Of a DNA stretch of 64,000 bases, positions 17,501 to 26,522 are shown one piece after another (within the stretch, counting starts at the first letter, position 1; every line of letters begins with the position of its first letter). Source of the DNA: Streptomyces virginiae (lineage in GTDB: Bacteria > Actinomycetota > Actinomycetes > Streptomycetales > Streptomycetaceae); assembly GCF_000720455.1 (NCBI RefSeq), contig NZ_JOAK01000012.1, positions 248,001-312,000 on the forward strand. Reading direction: 5' to 3'. The notes beneath the pieces were generated by a model. It saw only the letters and a program-made list of their open reading frames with translations, made no database searches and had not been told where the DNA came from. The position numbers were made by a program, and so were the translations under genes.

Positions 17501-20500
17501 TTCTTCGACTTCCCCACGCCCGACGCCACGGCGCGGCGGCTGCGGGAGCTGGACGCAAGCCGGGCGCACGGGCCCGCGGGCGTTCCCGCCGCCGACGCAC
17601 CGGCCGCCCCCGGCACGCCGAAGGACTCCGACGCACCGGCCGCCGACACGCGGATGGACGGCGACCCCGTCGTCATCGTGTCGATGGCCTGCCGCTACCC
17701 CGGCGGCGTCGGCTCCCCCGAGGACCTCTGGCGGCTCGTCACCGAGGGCGGCGACGCCATGTCGGAGTTCCCCGCCGACCGCGGCTGGGACCTGGACGCC
17801 CTGCACGACCCGGATCCCGCCCGGCCGGGCACCACGTACGCCCGCCGGGCCGGCTTCCTCCTGGACGCGGCCCGCTTCGACGCGACCCTGTTCGGGATCA
17901 GCCCGCGCGAGGCCCTCGCCATGGACCCGCAGCAGCGGATCATGCTCGAACTGGCCTGGGAGACCTTCGAGCGGGCGGGCATCGACCCCCGGTCGGTCCG
18001 CGGCCACCGCACCGGCGTGTTCGTCGGCGCCATGCCCTCCGGCTACGGTCCCCCGCTGCACGAGGCCCCCAGGAACGCCGAGGGCCACCTGCTCACGGGC
18101 TCCGCGCCCAGTGTCATATCCGGCCGGATCAGCTACGTCCTGGGCCTCCAGGGGCCCGCGCTGACCGTGGACACCGCCTGCTCGTCCTCCCTGGTCTCCC
18201 TGCACCTGGCCGCGCAGGCCATCGAGCGCGGCGAGTGCGACGCGGCGCTCGCCGGCGGCGTCACCGTCATGGCCAACCCGGGCATGTTCACCGAGTTCAG
18301 CCGCCAGCGCGGACTGGCCGCCGACGGCCTGTGCAAGGCGTACTCGGCGGACGCCGACGGCACCGGCTGGAGCGAGGGCGCCGGCCTGCTGCTGCTGGAA
18401 CGGCTCTCCGACGCACGCCGCCACGGACACCCGGTCCTCGCGGTGGTCAAGGGCACCGCCACCAACCAGGACGGCGCCAGCAACGGGCTGACCGCCCCGC
18501 ACGGCCCCTCCCAGGAACGGGTCATCCGCGCGGCCCTCGACGCAGCCGGACTGGCCCCGCACGAGGTGGACGCGGTCGAGGGCCACGGCACGGGCACCGT
18601 GCTCGGCGACCCGATCGAGGCCGGCGCGCTGCTGGCCACCTACGGCCGGGACCGGCCGGGCGACTCCCCGCTGTGGCTGGGCTCCCTCAAGTCCAACATC
18701 GGCCACACCCAGGCCGCCGCCGGGGTGGGCGGCGTGATCAAGACCGTCCTCGCGATGCGCCACGGCCTGCTGCCGCGCACCCTGCACGCCGAGGCCCCCT
18801 CCCCGCACATCGACTGGTCGGCCGGCGCCGTACGGCTGTTGCAGGAGCACCGGCCCTGGCCGGCGGCCGCCGCCCCGCGCCGGGCCGCCGTCTCCTCCTT
18901 CGGCATCAGCGGCACCAACGCGCACGTCGTCGTCGAGGAGCCGCCCGCCCCGGCGCCGTCGGCCGAACCGGCCGCCGACCCGGTCCCGGCCGGTGTGCCC
19001 GTCGCCTGGCCGCTGTCGGCCGCCGACGGGGACGCGCTGCGCGAGGCAGCCGCCCGGCTGCGCGACGCGGTGACCGGCGGGCGGCCGCCCGAACCGGCCG
19101 ACGTCGGCCGCTCCCTGGCCACCGGCCGCGCCGACCTGGCGCACCGCGCGGTGGTCCTCGCCACCGGCCTCGAGGAGTTCACGGCGGCGCTGTCGGCCCT
19201 CGCGGAGGGCACGGCGACCCCGTACGTCCACGAGGGGACCGCCGTCTCCGCACCGGGGCGGCTCGCCTTCCTCTTCACCGGGCAGGGCAGCCAGCGCCCC
19301 GGCATGGGCCGCGAACTGTACGAGGCGTTCCCGGTGTTCGCCCGCGCGCTCGACGAGGTGTGCGGACACCTCGACGGTCTGCTCGAAGGCCCGCTGCGCC
19401 CCGTCATGTTCGCCGCGGAGGGCACCGCCGGGGCCGCGCTGCTGGACCGTACGCAGTGGACGCAGCCGGCGCTGTTCGCCTTCGAGGTCGCGCTCTTCCG
19501 GCTGGTCGAGGCGTGGGGCCTGCGCCCCGACCGGCTGCTCGGGCACTCCGTCGGCGAGCTGGCCGCCGCCCATGTGGCCGGTGTGCTGTCGCTCCCCGAC
19601 GCCTGCGCGCTGGTCGCGGCCCGGGCCCGGCTGATGGGAGCGCTGCCCGAGGGCGGCGCCATGGCCGCGCTGCACGCGCCCGAGGACGAGGTGCTCGGCT
19701 GGCTCGCCGGGCACGAGGACGTCGCGGGCATCGCCGCCGTCAACGGCCCCCGCTCGGTCGTGGTGTCCGGGGACGAGGACGTCGTACGGGAACTCCTGGA
19801 CCGCTGCCGGGAGTCGGGCCGGCGCGCCAAGCTGCTCAACGTCAGCCACGCCTTCCACTCGCCGCTCATGCAGCCGATGCTGGAGCGGTTCGCCGACGTC
19901 GCCCGGTCGGTGACGTACCACCCGCCGCGGATCCCCGTCGTCTCGCACCGCACCGGGCGGCCGGTGTCCGCCGCCGAGCTGTGCACCCCCGACCACTGGG
20001 TGGAGCACGTCCGCCTGCCGGTGCGCTTCCTCGACGGGATGACCGCGCTCGCCGGGGACGGCGTGCGGGCCTGCCTGGAACTGGGCCCGGACGGCGTGCT
20101 CGGCGCCATGGCCCGCTCGTGCCTGGCCGAGCCGGGGGCGACCGTACTGGCCACGGCGGCCCGGCGGGGACGGCCCGAGCCCGCGACGCTGCTCGGCGCC
20201 CTCGCCGAACTGCACGTGCGCGGCACGACGGTGGCCTGGGAGCGGGTCCTGTCCGGGCGCGGGGCGCGCCGGGTGGACCTGCCCGCCTATCCCTTCCGGG
20301 GCGCCGCGTACTGGCTGCCGCTGCCCGGTCCGGCCGGCACCGGCCTGGCCGCGGCGGGCATCGGGGCGAGCGGCCACCCGCTGCTCGGCGCGGAGATCGA
20401 ACTGCCGGGCCAGGACGGCCTCTTGTTCACCTCGCGGCTGTCGACCGAGTCCCACCCGTGGCTCGCCGATCACGTCGTGCAGGGCACGGTCCTGGTGCCC

Positions 20501-22936
20501 GGTACGGCCTTCGTCGAGATCGCCCTGCAGGCCGGGGCCGCCGTCGGGGCCGCGGGCGTGGCCGAGCTGGTGCTGCGGCGCCCGCTCGCGCTCGACCCCG
20601 GGACCGCGGTGGACCTGCGCTGCCAGGTCGGGGCCCCCGGCCCGGACGGCGCGCGCACCGTCACGGTGCACTCCCGTCCGGCCGGTGCGGGCCGCGGCGA
20701 GCCGTGGACCGACCACGCCGGTGGCCTGCTGGAGGCTCCGGCGGCGCGGGACGAGCGGGCGCCCGGTCTCGCGGCGGGGACGGACCCGGCCGAGGAGCAC
20801 GGGCTGCCGGACGGCACGTACGAGCGGCTGGCCGGCCTGGGGTTCGCGTACGGGCCTGGCTTCCGGGGGCTGCGGTCGATGCGGCGCACCGACGGCGCGC
20901 TGTGGGCCGAGGTGGCCCTGCCGGACGGGCAGCGGCCCGCGGGGACGGCCTTCGCGGTGCACCCCGCGCTGCTGGACGCCGCCCTCCACCCCTTCCTGGT
21001 GGACTCCCTCGACTCGGGCGGGCAGGAGGTCCTGCTGCCGTTCGTGTGGCGCGGTGTACGGGTGCACGGCCCCGGAGCCGGCGCCGCCCGGGTGCGGCTG
21101 GAGTCCGCGCCGGGTGCGGGCACGTTCGCGCTGGAGCTGACCGACGGCGCGGGGCGGCCGATCCTGACGGCGGAGTCCGTCGTGTTCCGGGCCCGTCCGG
21201 CCGGGGACGATCCGGCGGCCGGCCTGCTCGTGCTCGACTGGTCGCCGGCATCGCGGCCGGGGACGGAGTCGGCGCCCGCGCCGCAAGCTCCTTCCGCCGC
21301 CGTGAACGGCGGGCGCTGGGCGGTGCTGGGGTCCGACAGCCTGGGGCTGGCCACGGCGTTCAAGGCGCGGGACGTCGCGGTGACCACGTTCGTCGACCTG
21401 CTCGCCCTGGACGGGGGGCTGGGCGCGGCGCGGGAGGTCCCCGACGTCGTGTTCGTCACGGCCCGTGGCGAGGCCGCGGACACCGCCGACGCGACCCGCT
21501 CGGCGACCCAGCGCACCCTGCTGCTGCTCCAGGAGTGGCTGACCGACACCCGGCTCGGCGACAGCAGGCTGGTGTTCGTCACCTCCGGCGCGGTCGCCGC
21601 GACGGCCGGGGACGAGGTCTGCGACCTGGCCGGCGCCGCCCTGTGGGGGCTGGTGCGCAGCGCGCAGACCGAGCACCCGGGCCGGTTCGTCCTGGTCGAC
21701 GTGGCCGCGGATGAGGACGTCGACGCGCGGGCCCTGGCCTCGGTCGTGGCCTCCGGCGCACCGCAGTCCGCGATCCGGGCGGGCGCCGCACTGCACCCGG
21801 CCCTGACCCGGGCCGTCAGCGGCGGCGACGGCCTGGAGCCGGCCGCGACCGCGTGGGGCGGGCACGGCACGGTGCTGGTCACCGGCGGCACCGGCGCCCT
21901 CGGCGCCCTGCTGGCCGAACACCTGGTGCGCCGTCACGGGGTGCGCGACCTGCTGCTGCTCAGCCGCAGCGGGCCGCAGGCCCCGGGCGCGGGGCGGCTC
22001 GTCGCCGCCCTGGCCGACCTGGGGGCGTCGGCCACCGTCGTGGCGTGCGACGCCTCCGACGCCGGGGCTCTGGCCGCCGTACTGGCGGACGTGCCGGCCG
22101 ACCGGCCGCTGACGGCCGTGGTGCACGCGGCGGGCATCACCGACGACTCCACGATCGCGGGGCTCACCCCGCGCCGGCTGGAGCGCGTACTGGAGGCCAA
22201 GGCCGCGGCGGCGCTGAACCTGCACCGCCTGACGGAGGGCGCGCCACTGCGGGCGTTCGTGATGTTCTCCTCCGTCATGGGCCTGCTGGGCGGCGCCGGG
22301 CAGGCCAACTACGCAGCCGCCAACGCCCAGTTGGACGCGCTCGCCCTGCACCGGCGCGAGCTCGGCCTGCCGGGCCTGTCCCTGGCCTGGGGGCTGTGGG
22401 GCGGCGCGGGGATGGGCGGCCGGCTCGCGGCGGCGGACCTGGCCCGTATGGCCCGGATCGGCCTGGCGCCGCTCTCGGCGGAGCAGGGCCTGGAACTGTT
22501 CGACGCGGCCTGCGCGGGCGACGAGGCGGTCGTCGCACCGGTCGCCCTGGCACCCGCAGCGCTGCGGGGTGACGGGCGCCGGCTGCCGGCGCTGCTGCGG
22601 GGCCTCGCCCTCGGCGGCGGGGCGGCCCCGGCCGGGTCCGCGGGGGCGGATTCCCCGCGGGACGCGCTGCGCGGGCTGCCGCCCGCGGAGCGGCGGGCGG
22701 AACTCGTCGAGATCGTGCGCCGCCGGGTCGCCGAGGTACTGGGGCACGCCGGAGCGGAGGCGGTGGCCGCGGACCGCGACTTCTGGGAGCTGGGCCTGGA
22801 TTCACTGACCGCGCTGGAGCTGACCGGCAGGCTCGGTACCGAGGCGGGGGTGCGGCTGGGTGCGACGGCGGCCTTCGACCACCCGACGGCCGTGGCCCTC
22901 GCCGCCCACCTGGCCGGCGAGCTGGACGGGGCATGA
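14513..22936 (+). CDS. Type I polyketide synthase, loading KSQ-AT-ACP plus module KS-AT-DH-KR-ACP
   Basis: Loading and first extension module in 2807 residues. The first KS has Q190 replacing cysteine (DTGQSSS), a KSQ that decarboxylates the loaded extender. Its AT has GHSQGE (S640) and YASH at 740-743, the methylmalonyl signature, so a propionyl starter is predicted. ACP1 serine is S974. The second KS is complete (C1223, EGHGTGT, NIGH). AT2 has GHSVGE (S1679) and HAFH, hence malonyl. DH shows H1987 in [11 protein letters not shown] and D2155/H2159. KR (about 2452-2632) has TGGTGALG, a TDD motif resembling B-type KRs, and Y2600. ACP2 serine is S2764. The predicted product is a 2-pentenoyl thioester. 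It ends directly after the ACP, without thioesterase or clear docking tail. The chosen ATG is the first in-frame one before the KS. Confidence 0.95.
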   Translation: MSSKPGTTAGHPEPHAPAEPIAVIAMACRLPGAAGPRDLWRLLRDGASGVKDVPADRWNAEEFYDGDAQRPGRVNTRRGGFLDDVAGFDAEFFGISPLEAEAMDPQQRLVLELGWEAFENAGLRPSEVRGSAAGVFVGSIAADYEALLAQQGPEAIGPYAFTGLQRALVANRLSHTFGLTGPSMTVDTGQSSSLVAVHLACESLRRGESELALAGGVHLNLIPESAVRASQFGVLSPDGECYTFDARANGFVRGEGAAVVLLKPLSRALADEDEIVCVIHGSAVNNDGRGEGLGVPNPDAQGDVIRAALRQAGVPARDIGYVELHGTGTRRGDQLEAEALGAVFADGREAVGPLRVGSVKTNIGHLEGAAGIAGLLKAALSVRHGEIPLSRNFERPSDLVPLDRLGLAVQREHGAWPGGSRPRLAGVSSFGVGGTNCHVVIGQAPPRPATAAARASAAGATVPWVLSARSTAALRDQARALGERFAADLGLTPADVSYALAATRDRMEHRAVLVAGSRQEFLTGLEALAQGRPAPGLVRGRVRRPARTVFVFPGQGSQWEGMALDLLETSEVFRASVEQCAEALAPYTDWSLTEVLRGAPGAPGLDRVDVVQPVLFSVMVSLAALWRSHGVEPDAVVGHSQGEIAAACVSGALSLEDAARVVALRSRAIVRLAGTGGMMSVALSPQELEPLLARHPGELALAVVNGPSSAVAGGSPGALAALRTACEERGVRTHTLPVDYASHSPQVEAIADEVRTALSGIRPRAARVPYCSSTTGEFLDTGALDGDYWYRNLRDTVRFDRSTRTLLDAGFDLFVEVSPHAVLAAGLADTLESRPAGAGADVSVVGTLARDEGGRDRFLLSLAEAHAGGAAADLAEVARAAGGRRVPLPTYPFQRRRHWLRTLPRTAPAAPAGPAGPVEPVPAAAPAADTSGASGASGADPLDLVLDHAAALLGYADPADVDPHGAFRDLGFNSLTLVQLRRRLAEATGLPLPATLFFDFPTPDATARRLRELDASRAHGPAGVPAADAPAAPGTPKDSDAPAADTRMDGDPVVIVSMACRYPGGVGSPEDLWRLVTEGGDAMSEFPADRGWDLDALHDPDPARPGTTYARRAGFLLDAARFDATLFGISPREALAMDPQQRIMLELAWETFERAGIDPRSVRGHRTGVFVGAMPSGYGPPLHEAPRNAEGHLLTGSAPSVISGRISYVLGLQGPALTVDTACSSSLVSLHLAAQAIERGECDAALAGGVTVMANPGMFTEFSRQRGLAADGLCKAYSADADGTGWSEGAGLLLLERLSDARRHGHPVLAVVKGTATNQDGASNGLTAPHGPSQERVIRAALDAAGLAPHEVDAVEGHGTGTVLGDPIEAGALLATYGRDRPGDSPLWLGSLKSNIGHTQAAAGVGGVIKTVLAMRHGLLPRTLHAEAPSPHIDWSAGAVRLLQEHRPWPAAAAPRRAAVSSFGISGTNAHVVVEEPPAPAPSAEPAADPVPAGVPVAWPLSAADGDALREAAARLRDAVTGGRPPEPADVGRSLATGRADLAHRAVVLATGLEEFTAALSALAEGTATPYVHEGTAVSAPGRLAFLFTGQGSQRPGMGRELYEAFPVFARALDEVCGHLDGLLEGPLRPVMFAAEGTAGAALLDRTQWTQPALFAFEVALFRLVEAWGLRPDRLLGHSVGELAAAHVAGVLSLPDACALVAARARLMGALPEGGAMAALHAPEDEVLGWLAGHEDVAGIAAVNGPRSVVVSGDEDVVRELLDRCRESGRRAKLLNVSHAFHSPLMQPMLERFADVARSVTYHPPRIPVVSHRTGRPVSAAELCTPDHWVEHVRLPVRFLDGMTALAGDGVRACLELGPDGVLGAMARSCLAEPGATVLATAARRGRPEPATLLGALAELHVRGTTVAWERVLSGRGARRVDLPAYPFRGAAYWLPLPGPAGTGLAAAGIGASGHPLLGAEIELPGQDGLLFTSRLSTESHPWLADHVVQGTVLVPGTAFVEIALQAGAAVGAAGVAELVLRRPLALDPGTAVDLRCQVGAPGPDGARTVTVHSRPAGAGRGEPWTDHAGGLLEAPAARDERAPGLAAGTDPAEEHGLPDGTYERLAGLGFAYGPGFRGLRSMRRTDGALWAEVALPDGQRPAGTAFAVHPALLDAALHPFLVDSLDSGGQEVLLPFVWRGVRVHGPGAGAARVRLESAPGAGTFALELTDGAGRPILTAESVVFRARPAGDDPAAGLLVLDWSPASRPGTESAPAPQAPSAAVNGGRWAVLGSDSLGLATAFKARDVAVTTFVDLLALDGGLGAAREVPDVVFVTARGEAADTADATRSATQRTLLLLQEWLTDTRLGDSRLVFVTSGAVAATAGDEVCDLAGAALWGLVRSAQTEHPGRFVLVDVAADEDVDARALASVVASGAPQSAIRAGAALHPALTRAVSGGDGLEPAATAWGGHGTVLVTGGTGALGALLAEHLVRRHGVRDLLLLSRSGPQAPGAGRLVAALADLGASATVVACDASDAGALAAVLADVPADRPLTAVVHAAGITDDSTIAGLTPRRLERVLEAKAAAALNLHRLTEGAPLRAFVMFSSVMGLLGGAGQANYAAANAQLDALALHRRELGLPGLSLAWGLWGGAGMGGRLAAADLARMARIGLAPLSAEQGLELFDAACAGDEAVVAPVALAPAALRGDGRRLPALLRGLALGGGAAPAGSAGADSPRDALRGLPPAERRAELVEIVRRRVAEVLGHAGAEAVAADRDFWELGLDSLTALELTGRLGTEAGVRLGATAAFDHPTAVALAAHLAGELDGA

Positions 22937-22941
22937 CGGCG

Positions 22942-22979
22942 GCCGCCGCCGTGGGGCTGGCTGTCCCCACGGCGGCGGC
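22942..22979. terminator. Bidirectional terminator hairpin
   Basis: A perfect 15-bp stem (22942-22956 with 22965-22979) and an 8-base loop lie between the stop of the large PKS and the convergent stop of the thioesterase gene. No T-tract is present, as is common in Streptomyces. Confidence 0.8.
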
Positions 22980-22992
22980 CGGCGGAGGCCGG

Positions 22993-23751
22993 TCAGTACG
23001 CGAGGGCCTCGCGCAGGGTGTCCACGACCGCGCCGCGGTGTTCGTCGGCGAGGAGGAAGAAGTGGTCGCCGTCGAAGCGGCGGACCTTGCAGGGGCCGGT
23101 GGTGTGGTCGGCCCAGCCGTCCAGCGGTTCGTGCGGGACCAGCGGATCGGCCGTGCCGCCGAGGACGTGCAGGGGCACGTCGAGCCGGATGTCCTCGAAC
23201 CCCACGGCCGCTTCCCGGCTGAGGTCGATGTCGGCGCGCAGGACGCGGGTGACGTGGGCGAGCATGTCCGGGTCCTGCATGACCCACTCCGGGGTGCCCC
23301 CGCCGTCCCGCAGCAGCCGGACGGCGTCCTCCTCGCTGCTGGTGGCGTGCGCCCGGCGCCTGGTCCGGCCGGGTACCTGGCCGCTGACGACGGCGGCGCG
23401 GCAGTGCGGGCCGAGGAGGTGCGCGGTGCGGGTGGCGAGGAGCGCTCCGAGGCTGTGTCCGAAGACCACGGTGGGCAGCGGGTCCCGGCCGAGCACCTCG
23501 TCGGTGACGGAGCCGAGGACCTCGTCGAGGCGGCAGCCGGGGGTCTCGCCGAAGCGGCGTTCCCTCCCGGGCAGCGACAGCCCGAGCACTTCGACGTCGT
23601 CGGGGAGCGGTTCGACGAGGGGGAAGAGGGTGTTGGGGCCGGCACCGGAGTGCGGGAACACCAGCAGGCGCAGCCGGGGCGCGACCGCCGCCCCCTGCAG
23701 CCGCAGCAGCGGCCACCAGGGGGCGGTGGAGGAGGACTTCACCGTGCTCAC
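22993..23751 (-). CDS. Type II (editing) thioesterase
   Basis: A GrsT/RifR-type thioesterase of 252 residues: FPHSGAG near 32-38, nucleophile GHSLGA (S100), acid in GGTADPLVP and base in GDHFFL. Such enzymes clear misprimed or stalled acyl groups from carrier proteins and can also release short chains. The start is taken at GTG 23751, which follows GGGAGAG. An earlier in-frame GTG overlaps the stop of the KAS III gene. It is read with the KAS III gene on the strand opposite the PKS, as the last gene of the SARP-KAS III-thioesterase arm. Because both PKS proteins lack a terminal thioesterase, it may do more than editing here (inference). Confidence 0.9.
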   Translation of the reverse strand: MSTVKSSSTAPWWPLLRLQGAAVAPRLRLLVFPHSGAGPNTLFPLVEPLPDDVEVLGLSLPGRERRFGETPGCRLDEVLGSVTDEVLGRDPLPTVVFGHSLGALLATRTAHLLGPHCRAAVVSGQVPGRTRRRAHATSSEEDAVRLLRDGGGTPEWVMQDPDMLAHVTRVLRADIDLSREAAVGFEDIRLDVPLHVLGGTADPLVPHEPLDGWADHTTGPCKVRRFDGDHFFLLADEHRGAVVDTLREALAY

Positions 23752-23765
23752 GTCGTCTCTCCCGG

Positions 23766-24704
23766 TCACGGGCAGTGGATGATCTGGCCGGCGTAGGACA
23801 GGCCGCCGCCGAACGCGAAGAGCAGTACGGGCGATCCCTTCTCGATCTCGCCGCGCTCGATGAGCTTGGAGAGCGCGAGCGGGATGCTGGCGGCCGAGGT
23901 GTTGCCGGAGTCCACGACGTCCTTGGCGATGACGGCGTTGACCGCGCCGATCTTGCGGGCCAGCGGCTCGATGATCCGCAGGTTGGCCTGATGCAGGACG
24001 ACGCCGCCGAGGTCCTCGGGCTTGACCCCGGCCCGCTCGCACACCTGGAGCGCGACCTTCGGCAGGGCGGTGGTGGCCCAGCGGTACACCGACTGCCCCT
24101 CCTGGGAGAAGGTGTGGGACGGCGCCTCGATGCGCACGGCGTGCCCCATCTCGGGCACGGATCCCCAGACGACCGGGCTGATGAGGGATTCCTCGGAGGC
24201 GACCACGACGGCCGCTCCGGCTCCGTCGCCGATGAGCACGCAGGTGGTGCGGTCGGTCCAGTCGGCGAAGTCCGTCAGCTTCTCCACGCCGATGACCAGG
24301 GCCTTCGTGGCGGAGCCGGTCCGGATGCTCTGGTCCGCCAGCGCCATTGCGTGTGGGAATCCAGAGCAAGCCGTGTTCACGTCAATCGCCGCGGGAGCCT
24401 TGGCGCCGACGGCCGCGGCGACGCGGGCGGCCATGTTGGGAGAGCGGTCCTGTGCCGTGCAGGTGGCCACGATGACGAAATCTATGTCGGCTCCGGTCAG
24501 GCCCGCATTCGCCAGAGCGTTTGCAGCCGCCTTTGCTGCCATGTCCGAAACGGACTCGTCCTCGGCGGCCACCCGGCGGGTCTTGATCCCGACCCGGCTC
24601 TGAATCCACTCGTCACTGGTCTCGACCATTTGCTCCAGATCGGCGTTGGTCAAAACCTTTGACGGCTGATAGTGCCCGAAGGAAAGGACGCGGGACCCGA
24701 CCAT
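23766..24704 (-). CDS. Beta-ketoacyl-ACP synthase III (KAS III/FabH-like)
   Basis: Thiolase-fold KAS III of 312 residues with the full triad: C113 (NTACSGF), H238 (LHQAN) and N268 (NTS). The glycine-rich C-terminus (FAFGGGLSYAGQ) is typical. The start ATG has GAGGAG at ideal spacing. It lies between the SARP and the thioesterase genes on the same strand. KAS III enzymes start fatty-acid chains from acyl-CoA and malonyl-ACP, and some cluster copies transfer acyl groups to make esters. Being a complete, standard-looking KAS III in a cluster that already has a KSQ starter, it could supply a primer for a carrier-bound chain or replace the housekeeping enzyme if the product inhibits it. Its substrate is unknown. 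Confidence 0.93.
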   Translation of the reverse strand: MVGSRVLSFGHYQPSKVLTNADLEQMVETSDEWIQSRVGIKTRRVAAEDESVSDMAAKAAANALANAGLTGADIDFVIVATCTAQDRSPNMAARVAAAVGAKAPAAIDVNTACSGFPHAMALADQSIRTGSATKALVIGVEKLTDFADWTDRTTCVLIGDGAGAAVVVASEESLISPVVWGSVPEMGHAVRIEAPSHTFSQEGQSVYRWATTALPKVALQVCERAGVKPEDLGGVVLHQANLRIIEPLARKIGAVNAVIAKDVVDSGNTSAASIPLALSKLIERGEIEKGSPVLLFAFGGGLSYAGQIIHCP

Positions 24705-24747
24705 CAGTGATTCTCCTCGTTCCATGGATCCTGACCCGGATCCGGAT

Positions 24748-24760
24748 TGACCAATGGTCA
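24748..24760. promoter_or_regulatory. Palindrome in the SARP-KAS III gap (possible operator)
   Basis: A perfect 13-base odd palindrome (TGACCA, one base, TGGTCA) lies between the SARP stop and the KAS III start, 44 bases before that start. Two GGATCC copies 12 bases apart (24726, 24738) lie closer to the gene. A binding site or weak terminator is possible; only the symmetry is seen. Confidence 0.3.
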
Positions 24761-24784
24761 GCCTATGCAGCGGGTCGACCGCGC

Positions 24785-25585
24785 TCATGCGGCGTTCACG
24801 CCCACCAGCTGATCCGCGCCACAGTCGTCCAGGGACGGGGCATGGGTCAAGATCGCGTGCTGAAGCCGCTGGAGGCGGGGCGCGGGTTCGATCCCGTGGT
24901 CCTCGACCAGGTTCCGCCTGACCCTGCTGTACGTAGCCAGCGCCTCGGCGGTCCGCCCGCTCCGGTAGAGCGCCACCATCAGGTAGGCGTAAAGGTTTTC
25001 CCACGTCGAGCGGTCGTCGAGCAATGCGTAGATCTCGCCCACCAGAGCCTTGTGGTTTCCGAGTTCGAGTTCGAGCTCGAAACGCTGCTCGTGCGCGAAA
25101 GAACGGCGCTCGTCGAGCCTGCGGCCGAGGGATTCAAATGCAGGAATGCTGCGCAGATCCTCCAGGGCCTGACCGCGCCACAAAGAAATGGCCTGCTCGA
25201 AGGTTTTCGAAGCCTTTTCCCGATCGCCGTTCCGGCGGAATTCCCGGGCCGTTCCGAGCAGCCTGTCGAATTCGTAGACGTCGAGATCGCACCCGATGAG
25301 CCGGAGTTTGTAGCCGGGCGGCTGCGTGGTGATGAGGGCGGCTGCGTCGAGATCGAGGCTCTGGAGGTGCTTGCGCAGCTTGGACACGTAGACGTGCAGG
25401 GCGGTGGAGGCGGTCTGCGGGGGAGCGCCCGACCACAGGGCCTCGATGAGCCGGCCGGAGGACACGGCCTCGCCGTGGTGGGCACAGAGATAGGCCAGCA
25501 GGGAGCGGAGCTTGAGCGCTCTCGGCGAAACCTGGGTCCCGTCCTCTGTCTCTATCTCAACTGGTCCGAGCACTTGGAACTTCAC
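24785..25585 (-). CDS. SARP-family transcriptional activator (cluster regulator)
   Basis: A small Streptomyces antibiotic regulatory protein of 266 residues: an OmpR-like winged helix (about 1-95, containing LRSLLAYLCAHHGEAVSSGR and the wing QPPGYKL) followed by a bacterial transcriptional activation domain of helical repeats (about 100-245). There is no ATPase or TPR part. The start is GTG 25585 behind AGGGGGAA; this places the conserved KFQVLGPVEI at the N-terminus, whereas a longer reading frame would add an unlikely 15 residues. It is at the edge of the PKS cluster, upstream of the KAS III and thioesterase genes on the same strand. SARPs normally activate the cluster they border by binding direct repeats near promoters. 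Confidence 0.93.
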   Translation of the reverse strand: MKFQVLGPVEIETEDGTQVSPRALKLRSLLAYLCAHHGEAVSSGRLIEALWSGAPPQTASTALHVYVSKLRKHLQSLDLDAAALITTQPPGYKLRLIGCDLDVYEFDRLLGTAREFRRNGDREKASKTFEQAISLWRGQALEDLRSIPAFESLGRRLDERRSFAHEQRFELELELGNHKALVGEIYALLDDRSTWENLYAYLMVALYRSGRTAEALATYSRVRRNLVEDHGIEPAPRLQRLQHAILTHAPSLDDCGADQLVGVNAA

Positions 25586-25662
25586 TATTCCCCCTGGTAG
25601 ACCTCTGCGCCACGAAGGGGATGCGAACAACCGGCCTGCAACGTGCAGCCCCCCTCCGCACC

Positions 25663-25690
25663 CCTAGATCTTTCATGGGGTACCTAGATC
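25663..25690. promoter_or_regulatory. Direct repeat upstream of the SARP gene
   Basis: CCTAGATC occurs at 25663-25670 and again at 25683-25690, a 20-base period close to two helical turns, about 80-105 bases upstream of the SARP start. On the SARP-coding strand TTGACT lies just upstream. SARP sites are typically direct repeats with 11- or 22-base periods, so autoregulation is only a possibility. Confidence 0.35.
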
Positions 25691-26394
25691 GAGTCAAGCC
25701 GCTCATCTCTCATCTGAGGAACTCTTGAGGTGCCGAGAGGGAATCTCCGGATTACGAACGGTCCACACGAATCGGCCACATCTCACACTCATCCGGGATG
25801 ACCCGATTCCGTTTCTTCGTCACCTTCGAACGACCATTTCCCGCCAGCATGCCCCAGCCATTCAAGCCAAATTCAAACGGCTCGAAAGCGACCTTCGACG
25901 GGCGGCCGTACCACCCCGAACCGGACATCCGACGCCCCCGCCCCAGCGGGTCGTCACCCTCCGGAAACCTCTCCGATCCCGTTCCTGGCGGGCCCGGGAC
26001 CGCCCTGACGCCCTCTCACGGCGACCGTCCGGCCACCCTCCGTGCACACCGTCGGCAGACCGGACGGAACCCCGGCCGAGGCCCGGACAACTCCGCCCAC
26101 CTGCGGGTACTTGCGGGTATGGTCCCGACAGACATCCGCCTCCGGAGGCCTTGGGGGAAGTCCACGACACGTGGACCGACGTGGCCGCCGCCGGCGGTTG
26201 ACGCGTCGACGCGACCGCTCGCAGGCACGGGGGGACCGACCAGCCGGGCACGCTCGACGACGGCAGCACGGCCGCGGGCGATGCCTGACCCCCATCGCCC
26301 GCACCGTCGCCGGCCACCCGCGCACCGCGCGGTCGACACCGCCGAGAAGTGACATCCGGTGCGGCCGACTCGATCACTTTCGGTGCAACCGCCA

Positions 26395-26429
26395 CGAACG
26401 CCCTGTCGTCCCCATCGACAGGGCGTTCG
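26395..26429 (+). terminator. Perfect stem-loop without an upstream gene
   Basis: A 14-bp perfect stem (26395-26408 with 26416-26429) and 7-base loop lie about 95 bases before the secreted-protein gene. It has terminator form, but no gene precedes it on the plus strand. It may end a small RNA, or act as an attenuator or a block to read-through. Confidence 0.6.
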
Positions 26430-26522
26430 CACGTTTCGGAAACACATTCGTCTCGACCATCCGGTATGTGTACTCTGAACGCGCTTCACTTCTGAACTGG
26501 TTCAATAAACAAGGGGGGACCG

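Larger units (their letters stand above)
25586..26522. other. Long intergenic region without a convincing gene
   Basis: About 940 bases between the SARP start and the next gene. Open frames here are Arg/Pro/Thr-rich and lack ribosome sites and recognisable domains, so I see no protein gene. It holds the SARP promoter with a direct repeat (25663-25690), a perfect stem-loop (26395-26429), and a lower-GC leader before the gene at 26523 (AATAAACAAGGGGGGACC with a strong ribosome site). Confidence 0.6.

Noticed and set aside
17093..22747. A 1.9-thousand-residue minus-strand frame opposite the loading PKS
   Set aside because: It has the same antisense composition pattern; the plus-strand KS, AT, DH, KR and ACP motifs are uninterrupted.
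25725..26395. Several frames of 100-180 residues upstream of the secreted-protein gene
   Set aside because: Arg/Pro/Thr-rich, overlapping each other, no ribosome sites and no domain features; treated as non-coding.
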